Shown here piece by piece: positions 36,141-44,193 of a DNA stretch of 64,000 bases (position 1 is the stretch's first letter; each line of letters opens with the position of its first letter). The stretch is from Chitinibacter sp. FCG-7 (GTDB taxonomy: Bacteria > Pseudomonadota > Gammaproteobacteria > Burkholderiales > Chitinibacteraceae): contig NZ_CP157355.1 in NCBI RefSeq assembly GCF_040047665.1, forward strand, positions 2,046,001 to 2,110,000, read 5' to 3'. The position numbers were made by a program, and so were the translations under genes. A model generated the notes under the pieces. It was not told where the DNA came from and ran no database searches. It saw nothing but the letters and a program-made list of their open reading frames with translations.

Positions 36141-36854
36141 CTACATGGCCTGTTCGCGGGCCATTTTTTCTTTTAGTTCGCGCCAGAAGCGGATTTGGCT
36201 GGCGCTGCCTTTGCGCTGGGTGTTGCCGGTCCAGATGTCGTCGTCGTTAAAGCTGTATACCGGCTCCAGGTCGGTGCGCTGCGAGGCGGGTTTGATGTCG
36301 CCGATCAGGTTGTCCAGGATGAGGGGTTCGGCTTCCGGGGTGGGGTACCAGGCCAGTACCATATGGGCTTCGTTGCGGCGCAGCGCGCGCACATACACCA
36401 TGCGCAGCTGGCCTACGGGGGCACCCAGCTCGCGCAGGCTAAAATATTTGCCTGCGGCGTAGTCTTCGCAATCGCCACCGTTAGACCCTAGCATTTCGAT
36501 GGGGGTGGCCCAGTAGTCTTCCGTGCCCCAGTGCGTCTGGTCGCTGTAATAAGGAATGCGGTTAAAGAATGCGTTGGTGATTTTTAATGTGTTCAGGGTG
36601 GCGCTGTTATTGCTGCTGGTCCATTGGTTTTCCGCTTTGGGTTTTTGCTCCTGCACCACTTCTTGCCAGGCCAGCAGGCGCTGGTAGGCAGGCGTACCCC
36701 ATTTCCGGCTTACTGCATTAAGCAATTTGCTGGAAAAATCAGTGAGCCCGGCGCTCACTGTTAGCGCGCAGGCCAGCCCCAGAGCGAGGGTGATCCACTT
36801 TAGCTGGCGCAGGCGAGGCGATTTGGGCTGGTGGTGGGCGGCTATTTGCGGCAA
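36141..36854 (-). CDS. lapG: LapG-type periplasmic cysteine protease
   Basis: A 237-residue protein of the bacterial transglutaminase-like cysteine peptidase family (DUF920, peptidase C93) that in pseudomonads cuts giant adhesins off the cell. A membrane/export segment (about residues 19-37) precedes the domain. The triad is visible as GGDCEDYA (Cys129), EAHMVLAWYPTP (His164) and LILDNLIGDI (Asp181), with WGTEDYWATPIE and ELGAPVGQLRMVYVRAL between. Start is a TTG at 36854; no in-frame ATG exists between it and the upstream stop. It is the third gene of a minus-strand set with a CpsB-like phosphatase and a TPR protein. Its regulator LapD is likely the product of 23110-25062. Confidence 0.9.
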   Translation of the reverse strand: MPQIAAHHQPKSPRLRQLKWITLALGLACALTVSAGLTDFSSKLLNAVSRKWGTPAYQRLLAWQEVVQEQKPKAENQWTSSNNSATLNTLKITNAFFNRIPYYSDQTHWGTEDYWATPIEMLGSNGGDCEDYAAGKYFSLRELGAPVGQLRMVYVRALRRNEAHMVLAWYPTPEAEPLILDNLIGDIKPASQRTDLEPVYSFNDDDIWTGNTQRKGSASQIRFWRELKEKMAREQAM

Positions 36855-36867
36855 TTGGGGCTGTAAT

Positions 36868-37512
36868 TCAGAATGTCAGGTTGGGATAATTGGCCTGTAG
36901 TTTACGCACTTTTTGTTGCTGTTGCTGTAGCGCTCGGTTTTCCAGTTGGCGGATTTGGGCGTGCATTTCAGGTGTGAGGCGTGGCCAGTTCTGGTAGCCG
37001 GCATTCAGCAGTGTGAGCTGGATGTCGGCTTCATGTGGGGCTATGCGCTGCGCGCGCTGAAATAGCTGGGCAAATTCGGCGTCGGCTTGCCCCAGATACG
37101 CTTTAAATTGCACCAGATTGGCCATGCTGTGGATGTTGTTGGGTTGCACATTCAGCGCCATGCGGTAGTGCTCGCTGGCCTGCTGGTAAAACCGGTCGCG
37201 TATGGCGGGGGCTTGCTGTGCCTTGATGGCGCGAAATACCTGCAGCCGTGCCAGCTCAATGTGGTATTGTGCGACAGCAGGGCAGGCGCGGTTGGCTTCT
37301 TGCAAGGCGTCGCGCGCGGCAATCCAGTCTTCCAGTTCAAAAGCCTGTTGCGGGTTGCTGAGCCAGCGGTCTATCTGCTTGCGCGCTTGCAGCGTATGCA
37401 GGTCGTACCAGGCTTGCTGCAGGCTGGGCCAGATAATCAGTACGCTGAGCATCATGCCCAGCGCGATGGCGGCCATGCTGATCAGGTTGGTGATGCGTGG
37501 GCTCAGCTTCAT
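36868..37512 (-). CDS. Membrane-anchored TPR-like protein
   Basis: A 214-residue protein with one N-terminal membrane segment (about residues 10-30) and a helical remainder in which at least two tetratricopeptide-like units are visible (ALQEANRACPAVAQYHIELARLQVF and HYRMALNVQPNNIHSMANLVQF). The Gln-rich end includes QQQQQKV. The topology suggests a periplasmic or cytoplasmic scaffold. It overlaps the phosphatase stop by 4 bases and is followed 13 bases later by the lapG start, so it probably connects or supports one of these two activities. No family is recognised. Confidence 0.7.
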   Translation of the reverse strand: MKLSPRITNLISMAAIALGMMLSVLIIWPSLQQAWYDLHTLQARKQIDRWLSNPQQAFELEDWIAARDALQEANRACPAVAQYHIELARLQVFRAIKAQQAPAIRDRFYQQASEHYRMALNVQPNNIHSMANLVQFKAYLGQADAEFAQLFQRAQRIAPHEADIQLTLLNAGYQNWPRLTPEMHAQIRQLENRALQQQQQKVRKLQANYPNLTF

Positions 37513-38231
37513 GCCGGGTTTCCAATAATACGCTGCGGGTTGTCGATGACCAGCATATCGGCATAGTCCTGCCCGTGCAGGGCGCAGACTGCGGCGTGGC
37601 CTTGTTGCAGGTTAGGTGGGCGGTAATCGGCGTTGTGGCAGTCGCTGGCCATCGCATATACCCAGTCATTATCCATCAGTAATTCGGCGGTTTTTTTGGC
37701 GCTGCGGCCAAATTGGCCCAGCAGTGATCCGGCGGTGATCTGTAGCCAGCAGCCCAGATCGAGTAAGGCTTGCAGCTTGTCGGGCTTGGCCTGGATGGCC
37801 AGATTCCGCTCCGGGTGGGCAATCAGCGGGCGTATGCCGCGCTGCAAAAAATGGCGTACCAGTTGCTCGTTGCCTACCGGAACCAGCTTGTCGGGAAATT
37901 CCAGCAGCATGATCTTCATGCCATCTACTTCACCCAAATAGGGTATTTCATCGCGTTCCAGTAGCGGCAGTATGTCTTCACCCAGCCGCACTTCGCCGCC
38001 CAAGCGTATTTGCAGCGGTATTCTGCGGCTATTGAGGTGCAGCTGGAAAATCTCCAGCTCGCAGCGCAGCTGGGTTTGCTGGTTGTTCCAGCGGGCAGGG
38101 TAAATATGCGGAGTGAGCACGGCGGTGTGAATGCCGTTGGCTACCGCCAGTGCAGCCAGACTCAGCGCCGCCTCCATATTGCTTGGGCCGTCGTCAATGC
38201 CGGGAAGGATGTGGCAGTGTAGGTCTATCAT
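37509..38231 (-). CDS. CpsB/YwqE-type PHP-family tyrosine phosphatase
   Basis: A 240-residue metal-dependent phosphatase of the CpsB/CapC group, which dephosphorylates the polysaccharide co-polymerase kinase. Metal ligands are in MIDLHCHILPGIDDGP at the start, VLTPHIYPARW, GGEVRLGEDIL, PLIAHPERN and MASDCHNADYRPP. The likely partner is the Wzc-like kinase encoded 372 bases upstream on the same strand. It overlaps the TPR gene by 4 bases. Confidence 0.9.
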   Translation of the reverse strand: MIDLHCHILPGIDDGPSNMEAALSLAALAVANGIHTAVLTPHIYPARWNNQQTQLRCELEIFQLHLNSRRIPLQIRLGGEVRLGEDILPLLERDEIPYLGEVDGMKIMLLEFPDKLVPVGNEQLVRHFLQRGIRPLIAHPERNLAIQAKPDKLQALLDLGCWLQITAGSLLGQFGRSAKKTAELLMDNDWVYAMASDCHNADYRPPNLQQGHAAVCALHGQDYADMLVIDNPQRIIGNPA

Positions 38232-38348
38232 GCTGCAGCGCGTGCCTTTATCAATATCTACGCAATCTCTTCATCATTATTTCCCCTGGGTGATGGGGGG
38301 ATTTTGGCGTTATTAGAACAATATTTTACTGCCCAAATAAAGTGAAAT

Positions 38349-38367
38349 CCCCCTTTGTCAAAGGGGG
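38349..38367. repeat. Palindromic C5TTT / AAAG5 repeat
   Basis: CCCCCTTT (38349-38356), GTC, AAAGGGGG (38360-38367). Same class as the hairpin at 36005. Confidence 0.6.
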
Positions 38368-38435
38368 AAGTGGTCCATTTTACTGGCATACAGCGCGTAT
38401 TGAGTACCTTGCTTGCTATTCTGTCGGGCGTTAAT

Positions 38436-38576
38436 CATGCGTAGGGTGGCTTAGGCCGCCACGATCTTGCCTAAAACTACAAAAGGTTTTTCGGCCGTAA
38501 CCCACCATCACGCTACTCTGATTAATATCACGCCCCGGTGGATACGCGGCATAAAACCGCCTATCCATCCTACGAA
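38436..38576. repeat. REP-like compound inverted repeat
   Basis: Two adjacent hairpin-forming units occupy the gap between the kinase and phosphatase genes. The first pairs GCGTAGGGTGGCTTAGGCC (38439 onward) imperfectly with GGCCGTAACCCACCATCACGC (ending 38512). The second pairs GGTGGATACGCGG with CCGCCTATCCATCC around CATAAAA (about 38537-38570). The GTGGGTTACG core is shared with the repeat at 14700. This looks like a dispersed non-coding repeat family. Confidence 0.6.
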
Positions 38577-38603
38577 CTCAGGGGTATTGCCCTGCAGACC
38601 AAT

Positions 38604-40781
38604 CTAGCTGCCGTATGCCTTGCCATACTGCCCATAGGCTCCGTACTGGCCGTGGTAGCGTTCGGCTTTTTTGTAGTCCAGATGGCCTAGCGTCACACCC
38701 ATGATATGCCCGCCCGCCTGACTGATGCGAGCCAGGCTCTTCTTGGCTAATGGATGCGCAGTTTCCTGTGCACGCGCTACAAAAATGGTGTTGGTACACA
38801 GCGGTGCGAGCACCAGCGGATCGCTCACCAGACCCACCGGCGGGGCGTCGATCACGATCATTTCAAATTGTTCGTTCAATTGCGCCAGCAGCTCGGCAAA
38901 GCGTTTGGACATCAGGATTTCCAGCGAATTCGGTGGTGCATCACCGGTGCCGATGCAGAGTAAATCGCTGCCGGGTACACGCTGCAAGCATTCGCTCAGC
39001 GTGGCAGTACCGGTAACCAGATTGGTCAGGCCTTTGGCCGCAGGATTCAGCCCCATTTTGCGCGCCATGCCCGGCTTGCGCAGGTCGGCATCAATCAGCA
39101 GCGTTGGGCGGGTGCTGGCCAGCGACAGCGCCAGATTGGCGGCGAACGTGGTTTTGCCTTCGTTCGGCAAGCTGGAGGTAATCAGCAGCGAGCGTTGCGT
39201 GCTGTCGATAGAAGACAGGGCAACGCCAGTACGCGCGGTGTAAATCGCTTCGGCGTAGATTGATTTGGGGTCTTCCACCACCAGACGGCCATTGTTGGAT
39301 GCCTGCTTTTTCGGCAGCAGCGGCAGGGCGGCGAGCAGCGGCAAGCCCAGCAGGCGCTCTACATCGTCGCTGCTGTTAATGGTGTTATTGAGTCGATCCA
39401 GCAAAATAGCTGCTGCAGCTGCGGTGAGCAGGCCAAGCAGGAAGGCCATCAGGATGATTTGCGCTTTTTTCGGTTTGATGGGCTTGAGCGGGATGCTGGC
39501 ATTGTCCACAATCCGCGCAATCGCCGATTGTAGATCTTGCGCAGCAGATGTTTCTTTCGCACGCTCCACAAAGCTTTCATACACTTGGCGGTTGGCAGCG
39601 GCTTCGCGTTCCAGTACGCCTAGCTGGACTTCTTTGCGGTTCAGATTGGATACATTGCCACGGGCTTGCCCGAGTACACCGGCAATCGCCTGCTCGGTGC
39701 CCAGTGCGGCCTGGTAGCTTTGGCGCAAGCTGCCCACTACGGCATCGACTTGGCGCTTGGCGTTGGCGCGGGCGGCTTTCAGCTCAGCTTCTGCCTGCAC
39801 CATGCGCGGGTGCTCGGTGCCATAGCGTTGCGACAGCTCGGATACCTTGCGCTCTGCTTCAGCTTCTTGTCGCTTGGCGTCGGCGACTTGGGGGTTGGTA
39901 ATCACGGCGGGTACGCTGCTGTAATCGCCATTTTTTACGCTAGTGACTTGGCGGTAGGCATTTTCAGCCTCGGCACGTTTCATTTTTGCCGCAATCAGTT
40001 GCTCGGTGGTGTTGCTGATCTGGGCTGCTGCGCCACCTTGTGCTTCCTTGCCCAAGGAGATAATTCCATTGGCTTCACGGTATTGTTGCAGTGCTTTTTC
40101 TGAAGCATCGAGCTTCTGGCGCAAGCCTCCCAGGCGTTCATTCAGCCATTTGGCGGCGGTTTGCGCCATTTGCATGCGCGCATCGCGATCGCTCTCGATA
40201 TACATTTCGGCCAGTTTGCTCGGTACGCTGGCAGCCAGCTTGGGGTCGGTGCTGGTAAAGCTGATCTTGGCCAGTTGGCTAAGACGCACTAGCTCGACAT
40301 CCAGATTTTTCTCGAACACCGGATACACTGCTGCAGCCAGGCTGTCTTCATTCCAGCTGATCTGCTCTTCATCCTGGGTTTTCAGAAATTGCGACCAGAA
40401 GGTTTTTTTGCTGGCGGCCAGGCGCGGGTCGTAGTCCGGGTGCTCCCAGAGTTTCAGCGCCTTGATCGTGCTGATGGCCAGATCGCGCGATTTCAAAATC
40501 TCGGCTTGCGTCTGGAAATATTCGCGGTTGGCTGATACGCCGGAATAGACTTCTTCGACCGACAGAATTTTCTGGCGGCTCGATTCGATCAGCACCGTGG
40601 TGGTTGAGCGGTAAGACGGCGCAATCGAGAACACCACCGCAGTGGCAACGGCGGCCACGGTCAGCGCAAATAAAATAATTGCCCATTTACGTTTGTTGAG
40701 GCTGCGCCAGTATTCAAGCAGCGGATTGGGTTCCGTGCCCGTGCCTGGCAGGGCGCCAAGAAGATTCTGAGCCTGATTCAT
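38604..40781 (-). CDS. Wzc-like polysaccharide co-polymerase / tyrosine autokinase
   Basis: A 725-residue inner-membrane protein controlling chain length and export. Wzz-type domain with a first membrane segment (about 32-52, RKWAIILFALTVAAVATAVVF); a long coiled-coil periplasmic part (about 200-400); a second membrane segment near 450 (KKAQIILMAFLLGLLTAAAAAILL). Then the BY-kinase domain with Walker A SLPNEGKTT (about residue 540), Walker A' LLIDADLRKPGM, and Walker B IVIDAPPV. The tail is Tyr-rich (YHGQYGAYGQYGKAYGS), the autophosphorylation cluster. The usual GEGKTT is NEGKTT here. Counterpart phosphatase at 37509. Confidence 0.94.
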   Translation of the reverse strand: MNQAQNLLGALPGTGTEPNPLLEYWRSLNKRKWAIILFALTVAAVATAVVFSIAPSYRSTTTVLIESSRQKILSVEEVYSGVSANREYFQTQAEILKSRDLAISTIKALKLWEHPDYDPRLAASKKTFWSQFLKTQDEEQISWNEDSLAAAVYPVFEKNLDVELVRLSQLAKISFTSTDPKLAASVPSKLAEMYIESDRDARMQMAQTAAKWLNERLGGLRQKLDASEKALQQYREANGIISLGKEAQGGAAAQISNTTEQLIAAKMKRAEAENAYRQVTSVKNGDYSSVPAVITNPQVADAKRQEAEAERKVSELSQRYGTEHPRMVQAEAELKAARANAKRQVDAVVGSLRQSYQAALGTEQAIAGVLGQARGNVSNLNRKEVQLGVLEREAAANRQVYESFVERAKETSAAQDLQSAIARIVDNASIPLKPIKPKKAQIILMAFLLGLLTAAAAAILLDRLNNTINSSDDVERLLGLPLLAALPLLPKKQASNNGRLVVEDPKSIYAEAIYTARTGVALSSIDSTQRSLLITSSLPNEGKTTFAANLALSLASTRPTLLIDADLRKPGMARKMGLNPAAKGLTNLVTGTATLSECLQRVPGSDLLCIGTGDAPPNSLEILMSKRFAELLAQLNEQFEMIVIDAPPVGLVSDPLVLAPLCTNTIFVARAQETAHPLAKKSLARISQAGGHIMGVTLGHLDYKKAERYHGQYGAYGQYGKAYGS

Positions 40782-40844
40782 ATTACGTTTGATCCTTGTG
40801 GCAACACGGCAGCTGGCGTTGCTAGATTGTCAGTGGCGGTGATA

Positions 40845-41513
40845 TTAGAAAAAGCTGTCTTGTACCGTGATAATGTCGCCCGGATAAATCGGGCTGGTGA
40901 GATCGACTTTTTGTTGTTGCTGGGTGGGGTCATCGGCACGGATTACAAAGATTTTGTCCTTGGAGGCGCGCTCTTTAAAGCCACCCGCCAGCGCAATCGC
41001 TTTGAGCACCGTCAAGCCGGGCTGGAATGGAAAGCCGCCCGCGTTATACACCATGCCGTTGATGTAATAGGGGCGGTATTCGTCAATCAGCACGGCAACG
41101 CGCGGGTTGACTAGATATTTACCGCGCAGCCCTTCGGTAATTAGCCGCTGCAAATCGCCCGTGGTCATACCCTTGATCACAATTTCGCCAATCACCGGAT
41201 ATTGCAATGTCCCTGCGTCGGTCAGGCGAACTCTTTCCCGGCTCAGCTCATCTTCGCCAAAAACACGGATGGTGACTACATCACCTGCGCCCAGCTTGTA
41301 GTTAGATAGAGAAATGCTACGCACAGGCGCACTGCTCAGGTGATCGGCGGTCGCGGTTGCTGGTTCAGGTGTCGGGCTTGGGCTATCAAAAATTGAAGCA
41401 TGGGCGGGGGCAAACAATCCCAGCAGGCCTGCGGCCACAATGGCAGATAAAAGACGCATTGGGCGACATTTAGCCGATTGTTTCGGATGGAATAGCCAGA
41501 TTGATTTCAACAT
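40845..41513 (-). CDS. Wza-like polysaccharide export protein
   Basis: A protein of about 222 residues with a polysaccharide-export domain (YKLGAGDVVTIRVFGEDELSRERVRLTDAGTLQYPVIGEI) followed by a SLBB-type domain (YYINGMVYNAGGFPFQPGLTVLKAIALAGGF), ending near the last strand. It would form the outer-membrane channel or its periplasmic collar. The signal peptide is best seen from an internal Met at 41459 (MRLLSAIVAAGLLGLFAPAHAS); starting at 41513 adds 18 residues, and no ribosome site decides between them. Unlike E. coli Wza there is no lipobox cysteine and the protein is shorter, with no C-terminal transmembrane helix. It lies 63 bases upstream of the kinase gene. Confidence 0.85.
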   Translation of the reverse strand: MLKSIWLFHPKQSAKCRPMRLLSAIVAAGLLGLFAPAHASIFDSPSPTPEPATATADHLSSAPVRSISLSNYKLGAGDVVTIRVFGEDELSRERVRLTDAGTLQYPVIGEIVIKGMTTGDLQRLITEGLRGKYLVNPRVAVLIDEYRPYYINGMVYNAGGFPFQPGLTVLKAIALAGGFKERASKDKIFVIRADDPTQQQQKVDLTSPIYPGDIITVQDSFF

Positions 41514-41650
41514 CGATTGCTTTTCACTTGTAAATTGACTTGGGGCACGGTTTGGGGCATGCGAAATGCAGCCAGCTATTCCGTCGCTTTTTGTGGTGCA
41601 TCAAGCACCTTGGCCAGCGACGGCAGAAGCCTGGCTGGTGTCTGCGCCGA

Positions 41651-42943
41651 TTATAGCGAGCCGCTCAGATTGACCATATAGATGCCACGGGTGTAATCCG
41701 AGCTATTGATATTGGAATTGCGGTTTTCATAACGCAACTCAATGCCGGTTTTCAGCCAGCGGGTGAGCTTATAGTCGATATTGAACGCCGCATAGAAAGT
41801 ATCATCATTCCGGGTTGCACCCACATAATCACTAGCGACGTAGCTCAATGTGGTGCGTGTGCTGGTGAAATTGCTCCAGGCATGATTCCACGCGACAGAG
41901 AACATATCATCAAGCAGATAGTTGCCTATGCCGGTTGATTCGGAAATGGTGCGTACCGCAGTGAAATCAAAGCTGCTGTAAGTGCGTGGCATAAAGCGCA
42001 CCAGCGCTTCATAGCTGAAATCGTCATAGCTGCCACGACGGGCATCATCATACTTTTTGCTCATCATGCCGACTTTGGCCGAGCCGGTGAAGTAGGCGTC
42101 CGCATCCCAGGTTACGCCCGTATAGGCACGGTATTCCTGGCTATTCTGGCGGTTGCCTTCAAGGTCGTAGTTGATGTCCTGATAGCGCGCTTCAAGCAAA
42201 GCGCGCGTGCGCGGTGCCACGCGGTAGAAGAAACGGCCAGTCAGCCCCAGTGTTTCCTGGTCGAGCAGCGCAGTGCTGGCGCGATTATTCAGATAGCCTT
42301 TGTTGACGTAAGTGATTTCGCCTTCCAAGCGGCCTGTGGCATCCGGAGCGCCATAGCCCACCATACCGCGCAGGCTGTACTGACGGTATTGGTCGGGTGA
42401 TTTGCTGGCACTATCGGTTGCACCTACCTGGTCTTCTGCTTGCAATACATTCGCAAATAGCAGGGTGCTCAGACGGGCGCTATAGGCATTTTGCGCCTGA
42501 AATTGCAATTCATGGCTGTCGGTATTATTCGCTGACTGGCCAAAGTAACGGGTGAAGCGGCCATTGTAGCCAACGACATAGCGATCCCCATTATTGACTA
42601 GATCGGCCACGATTGAAGGCGCAATCAGCGCTGCGCTTGAGCTGATCTCATTGCTGGCTGCACGCGTGATATTGTCGTCGTGACCAAAACTCAGGCCCAG
42701 GGTCGGGTAAATATAGAACGGGCCAGCTTCAATCGGAGCCGGGTTCTGGCGGCCAGTGTCGGCAAATTCCTTGGCACTAAAGCTGGATTTTTTTTGTGTT
42801 GCATTGGGTGATGCCAGATGATCGGCCAGCTCCGCGCTGGATACTGCCTGTGGCTGCTTTGGCTGTTCGTCGGCCAAAGCGGTGGTCGATAGCGCGCTAG
42901 ATGCAAACAACAGGGTGATAGAGAGGGGGATATTTTTCATCAT
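41651..42943 (-). CDS. Outer-membrane beta-barrel protein of the polysaccharide locus
   Basis: A 430-residue protein with a Sec signal peptide (cleavage expected after ALA near residue 24), a short Gln/Ser-rich linker, then a barrel from about residue 75 (FYIYPTLGLSFGHDDNI) made of many alternating aromatic strands ending in GIYMVNLSGSL. Resembles the EpsL / outer-membrane beta-barrel (BBP2) proteins of betaproteobacterial exopolysaccharide loci, thought to carry the polymer across the outer membrane. It is the first gene of the minus-strand half, 137 bases upstream of the Wza-like gene. Confidence 0.8.
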   Translation of the reverse strand: MMKNIPLSITLLFASSALSTTALADEQPKQPQAVSSAELADHLASPNATQKKSSFSAKEFADTGRQNPAPIEAGPFYIYPTLGLSFGHDDNITRAASNEISSSAALIAPSIVADLVNNGDRYVVGYNGRFTRYFGQSANNTDSHELQFQAQNAYSARLSTLLFANVLQAEDQVGATDSASKSPDQYRQYSLRGMVGYGAPDATGRLEGEITYVNKGYLNNRASTALLDQETLGLTGRFFYRVAPRTRALLEARYQDINYDLEGNRQNSQEYRAYTGVTWDADAYFTGSAKVGMMSKKYDDARRGSYDDFSYEALVRFMPRTYSSFDFTAVRTISESTGIGNYLLDDMFSVAWNHAWSNFTSTRTTLSYVASDYVGATRNDDTFYAAFNIDYKLTRWLKTGIELRYENRNSNINSSDYTRGIYMVNLSGSL

Positions 42944-43311
42944 GCATTCCTATGCGGCGTAACCAGGGCAGTATTTAAAGGTGGCTGAAACAAGACAAGC
43001 CTATTTCAAATACCAGCTTAATAATAAGTGTTAAATGTTACGCCTAAGCTACAAATAATTTTTCGCGATTGTACATATAAAACATAGGCTTGTGTAGCGC
43101 GGGATTTCCTGGCTTATTCGGCTAAATATTCAAATTTCCTTATGTTTGATTTTTATTATATTAATAAATGATTATATTCTATCGGGGTTGTTGACAATAT
43201 CTGCTGGTTTTGATGTTTGAATTGTGATGAATATGACTGGGTTTGGTATTTAAGAAATATGAAAAATAGCCGATACTTGTATTAAGTGATTGATATTTAT
43301 GGTTAATTTTC
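42944..43311. other. AT-rich divergent promoter region
   Basis: A 368-base gap between the minus-strand polysaccharide export operon and a small plus-strand gene. It is strongly AT-rich with several runs such as TTTTTATTATATTAATAAATG and a TTGACA at 43191. I could not pair TTGACA with a convincing -10 box. No RNA gene or repeat was seen. Promoters for both flanking genes must lie here. Confidence 0.4.
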
Positions 43312-43620
43312 ATGTTTTTGACTAAAGCCCTACCTTCTCTTTACGAAGCCTCAGATTTGTCTGTCTCTGCATTGACGGCTTATGCCGGATTTGATGCCGG
43401 AATTCGTAAAAATGACCGTGTGCCGCGTCGTCCCGCGGCTTCTGGGGCTGAGGTGTGGAATGGTCATGAGCGCCGCCAAAACGCAGATCGTCGACAAGCT
43501 TCACGACGCCAATATCGCGCCCAGCCCTTGCTTGATACCAGAACCGAGTCCGACCGTCGTCGCGAAGGTAGAAGAGCGAGTGATGGTGCAGTGGTGCAGT
43601 TTATTGCTTGTAAGGTTTGA
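43312..43620 (+). CDS. Small Arg-rich hypothetical protein
   Basis: A 102-residue protein with a hydrophobic-neutral first half and a strongly charged second half containing ERRQNADRRQASRRQYR and ESDRRREGRRASDG. RRxxxDRR-like motifs occur in many small proteobacterial proteins without assigned function. It starts at an ATG directly after the AT-rich region and ends before a small opposite-strand gene. No clear ribosome site. Coding status is moderately likely from its isolation and composition; no function can be offered. Confidence 0.45.
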   Translation: MFLTKALPSLYEASDLSVSALTAYAGFDAGIRKNDRVPRRPAASGAEVWNGHERRQNADRRQASRRQYRAQPLLDTRTESDRRREGRRASDGAVVQFIACKV

Positions 43621-43682
43621 GCTTCTCGCAGTGTCGGTTGGCCATTGAAGGCGGCAAATCGTGTTGACGGATGTTGTGGCGA

Positions 43683-43847
43683 TTAGCGCAAATGCAAAAT
43701 CACTGCCACTACAGCGCTAATCAGCAGGCTGACCGCCGCTATCTTCGAATAGTGCCTCAGTTTGCTGCGCCTTTCTGCGCCAATCAGCTGCCAGCACAGT
43801 AGGGCCAGCAAGGCGAATGCTAAAACTTGATTGATTTTGCCGTTCAT
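43683..43847 (-). CDS. Small two-helix membrane protein
   Basis: A 54-codon frame (ATG at 43847, stop at 43683) encoding MNGKINQVLAFALLALLCWQ, a basic loop around ERRSKLRHYSK, and a second hydrophobic helix AAVSLLISAVVAVIL, ending HLR. The two-helix pattern with a basic loop is unlikely by chance in this GC range, but no ribosome site is seen. It lies alone between the Arg-rich protein and the mraZ promoter. The rest of 43621-44193 holds the terminator and MraZ boxes listed separately. Confidence 0.45.
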   Translation of the reverse strand: MNGKINQVLAFALLALLCWQLIGAERRSKLRHYSKIAAVSLLISAVVAVILHLR

Positions 43848-44032
43848 CAGGAAATTCACGTGTTTTTTGTAAGGCAGTGAGGCCGAGGCTGATTTGGGTG
43901 ACGTTTGTCGCTAGGGAAAGTGATTGAATTTAAAGTAATACTTTAACTTTATCAGCTGGGTGTTTGATTTTTATGAATGTTAAATTGGCGTGTAGTTAAG
44001 CACTAAATCATTGTATCAAAACGGGAAATGGC

Positions 44033-44062
44033 CCGGCGCAACTTGTGCCGGGTTTTTTTTTA
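44033..44062 (+). terminator. Rho-independent terminator upstream of mraZ
   Basis: CCCGGC (44033-44038) and GCCGGG (44048-44053) with a 9-base loop that can pair further, followed by nine T residues. It insulates the dcw promoter from upstream transcription. Confidence 0.85.
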
Positions 44063-44071
44063 CTCTATAGT

Positions 44072-44096
44072 GGGGCGCTGTGGGGGAAAGTGGGAA
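44072..44096 (+). promoter_or_regulatory. MraZ-binding direct repeats in the dcw promoter region
   Basis: Three TGGGR pentamers lie exactly 10 bases apart: TGGGG at 44072, TGGGG at 44082, TGGGA at 44092. Evenly spaced TGGGN repeats upstream of mraZ are the known operator of MraZ, which represses its own operon in E. coli. They lie about 100 bases before the mraZ ATG. Confidence 0.85.
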
Positions 44097-44193
44097 AAAG
44101 TGCATTTTTCTTCTCGATTGCAGCAAAAGTGGGGACAAAACCCCCGACGAGCAGATTGCATATTTACAGCGCCTAAAAGGTGGTAATTCGGTC

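Noticed and set aside
27843..42943. Exosortase (XrtA/PEP-CTERM) type polysaccharide locus
   Set aside because: The Wza/Wzc/barrel set and VanZ-like protein are reminiscent, but there is no exosortase gene, no PEP-CTERM protein and no PrsK/PrsR-like regulator in the window.
44080..44193. Longer MraZ starting at the GTG at 44080
   Set aside because: The extension would be encoded by the operator and leader and has no counterpart in MraZ proteins; the ATG at 44194 gives the standard N-terminus and a ribosome site.
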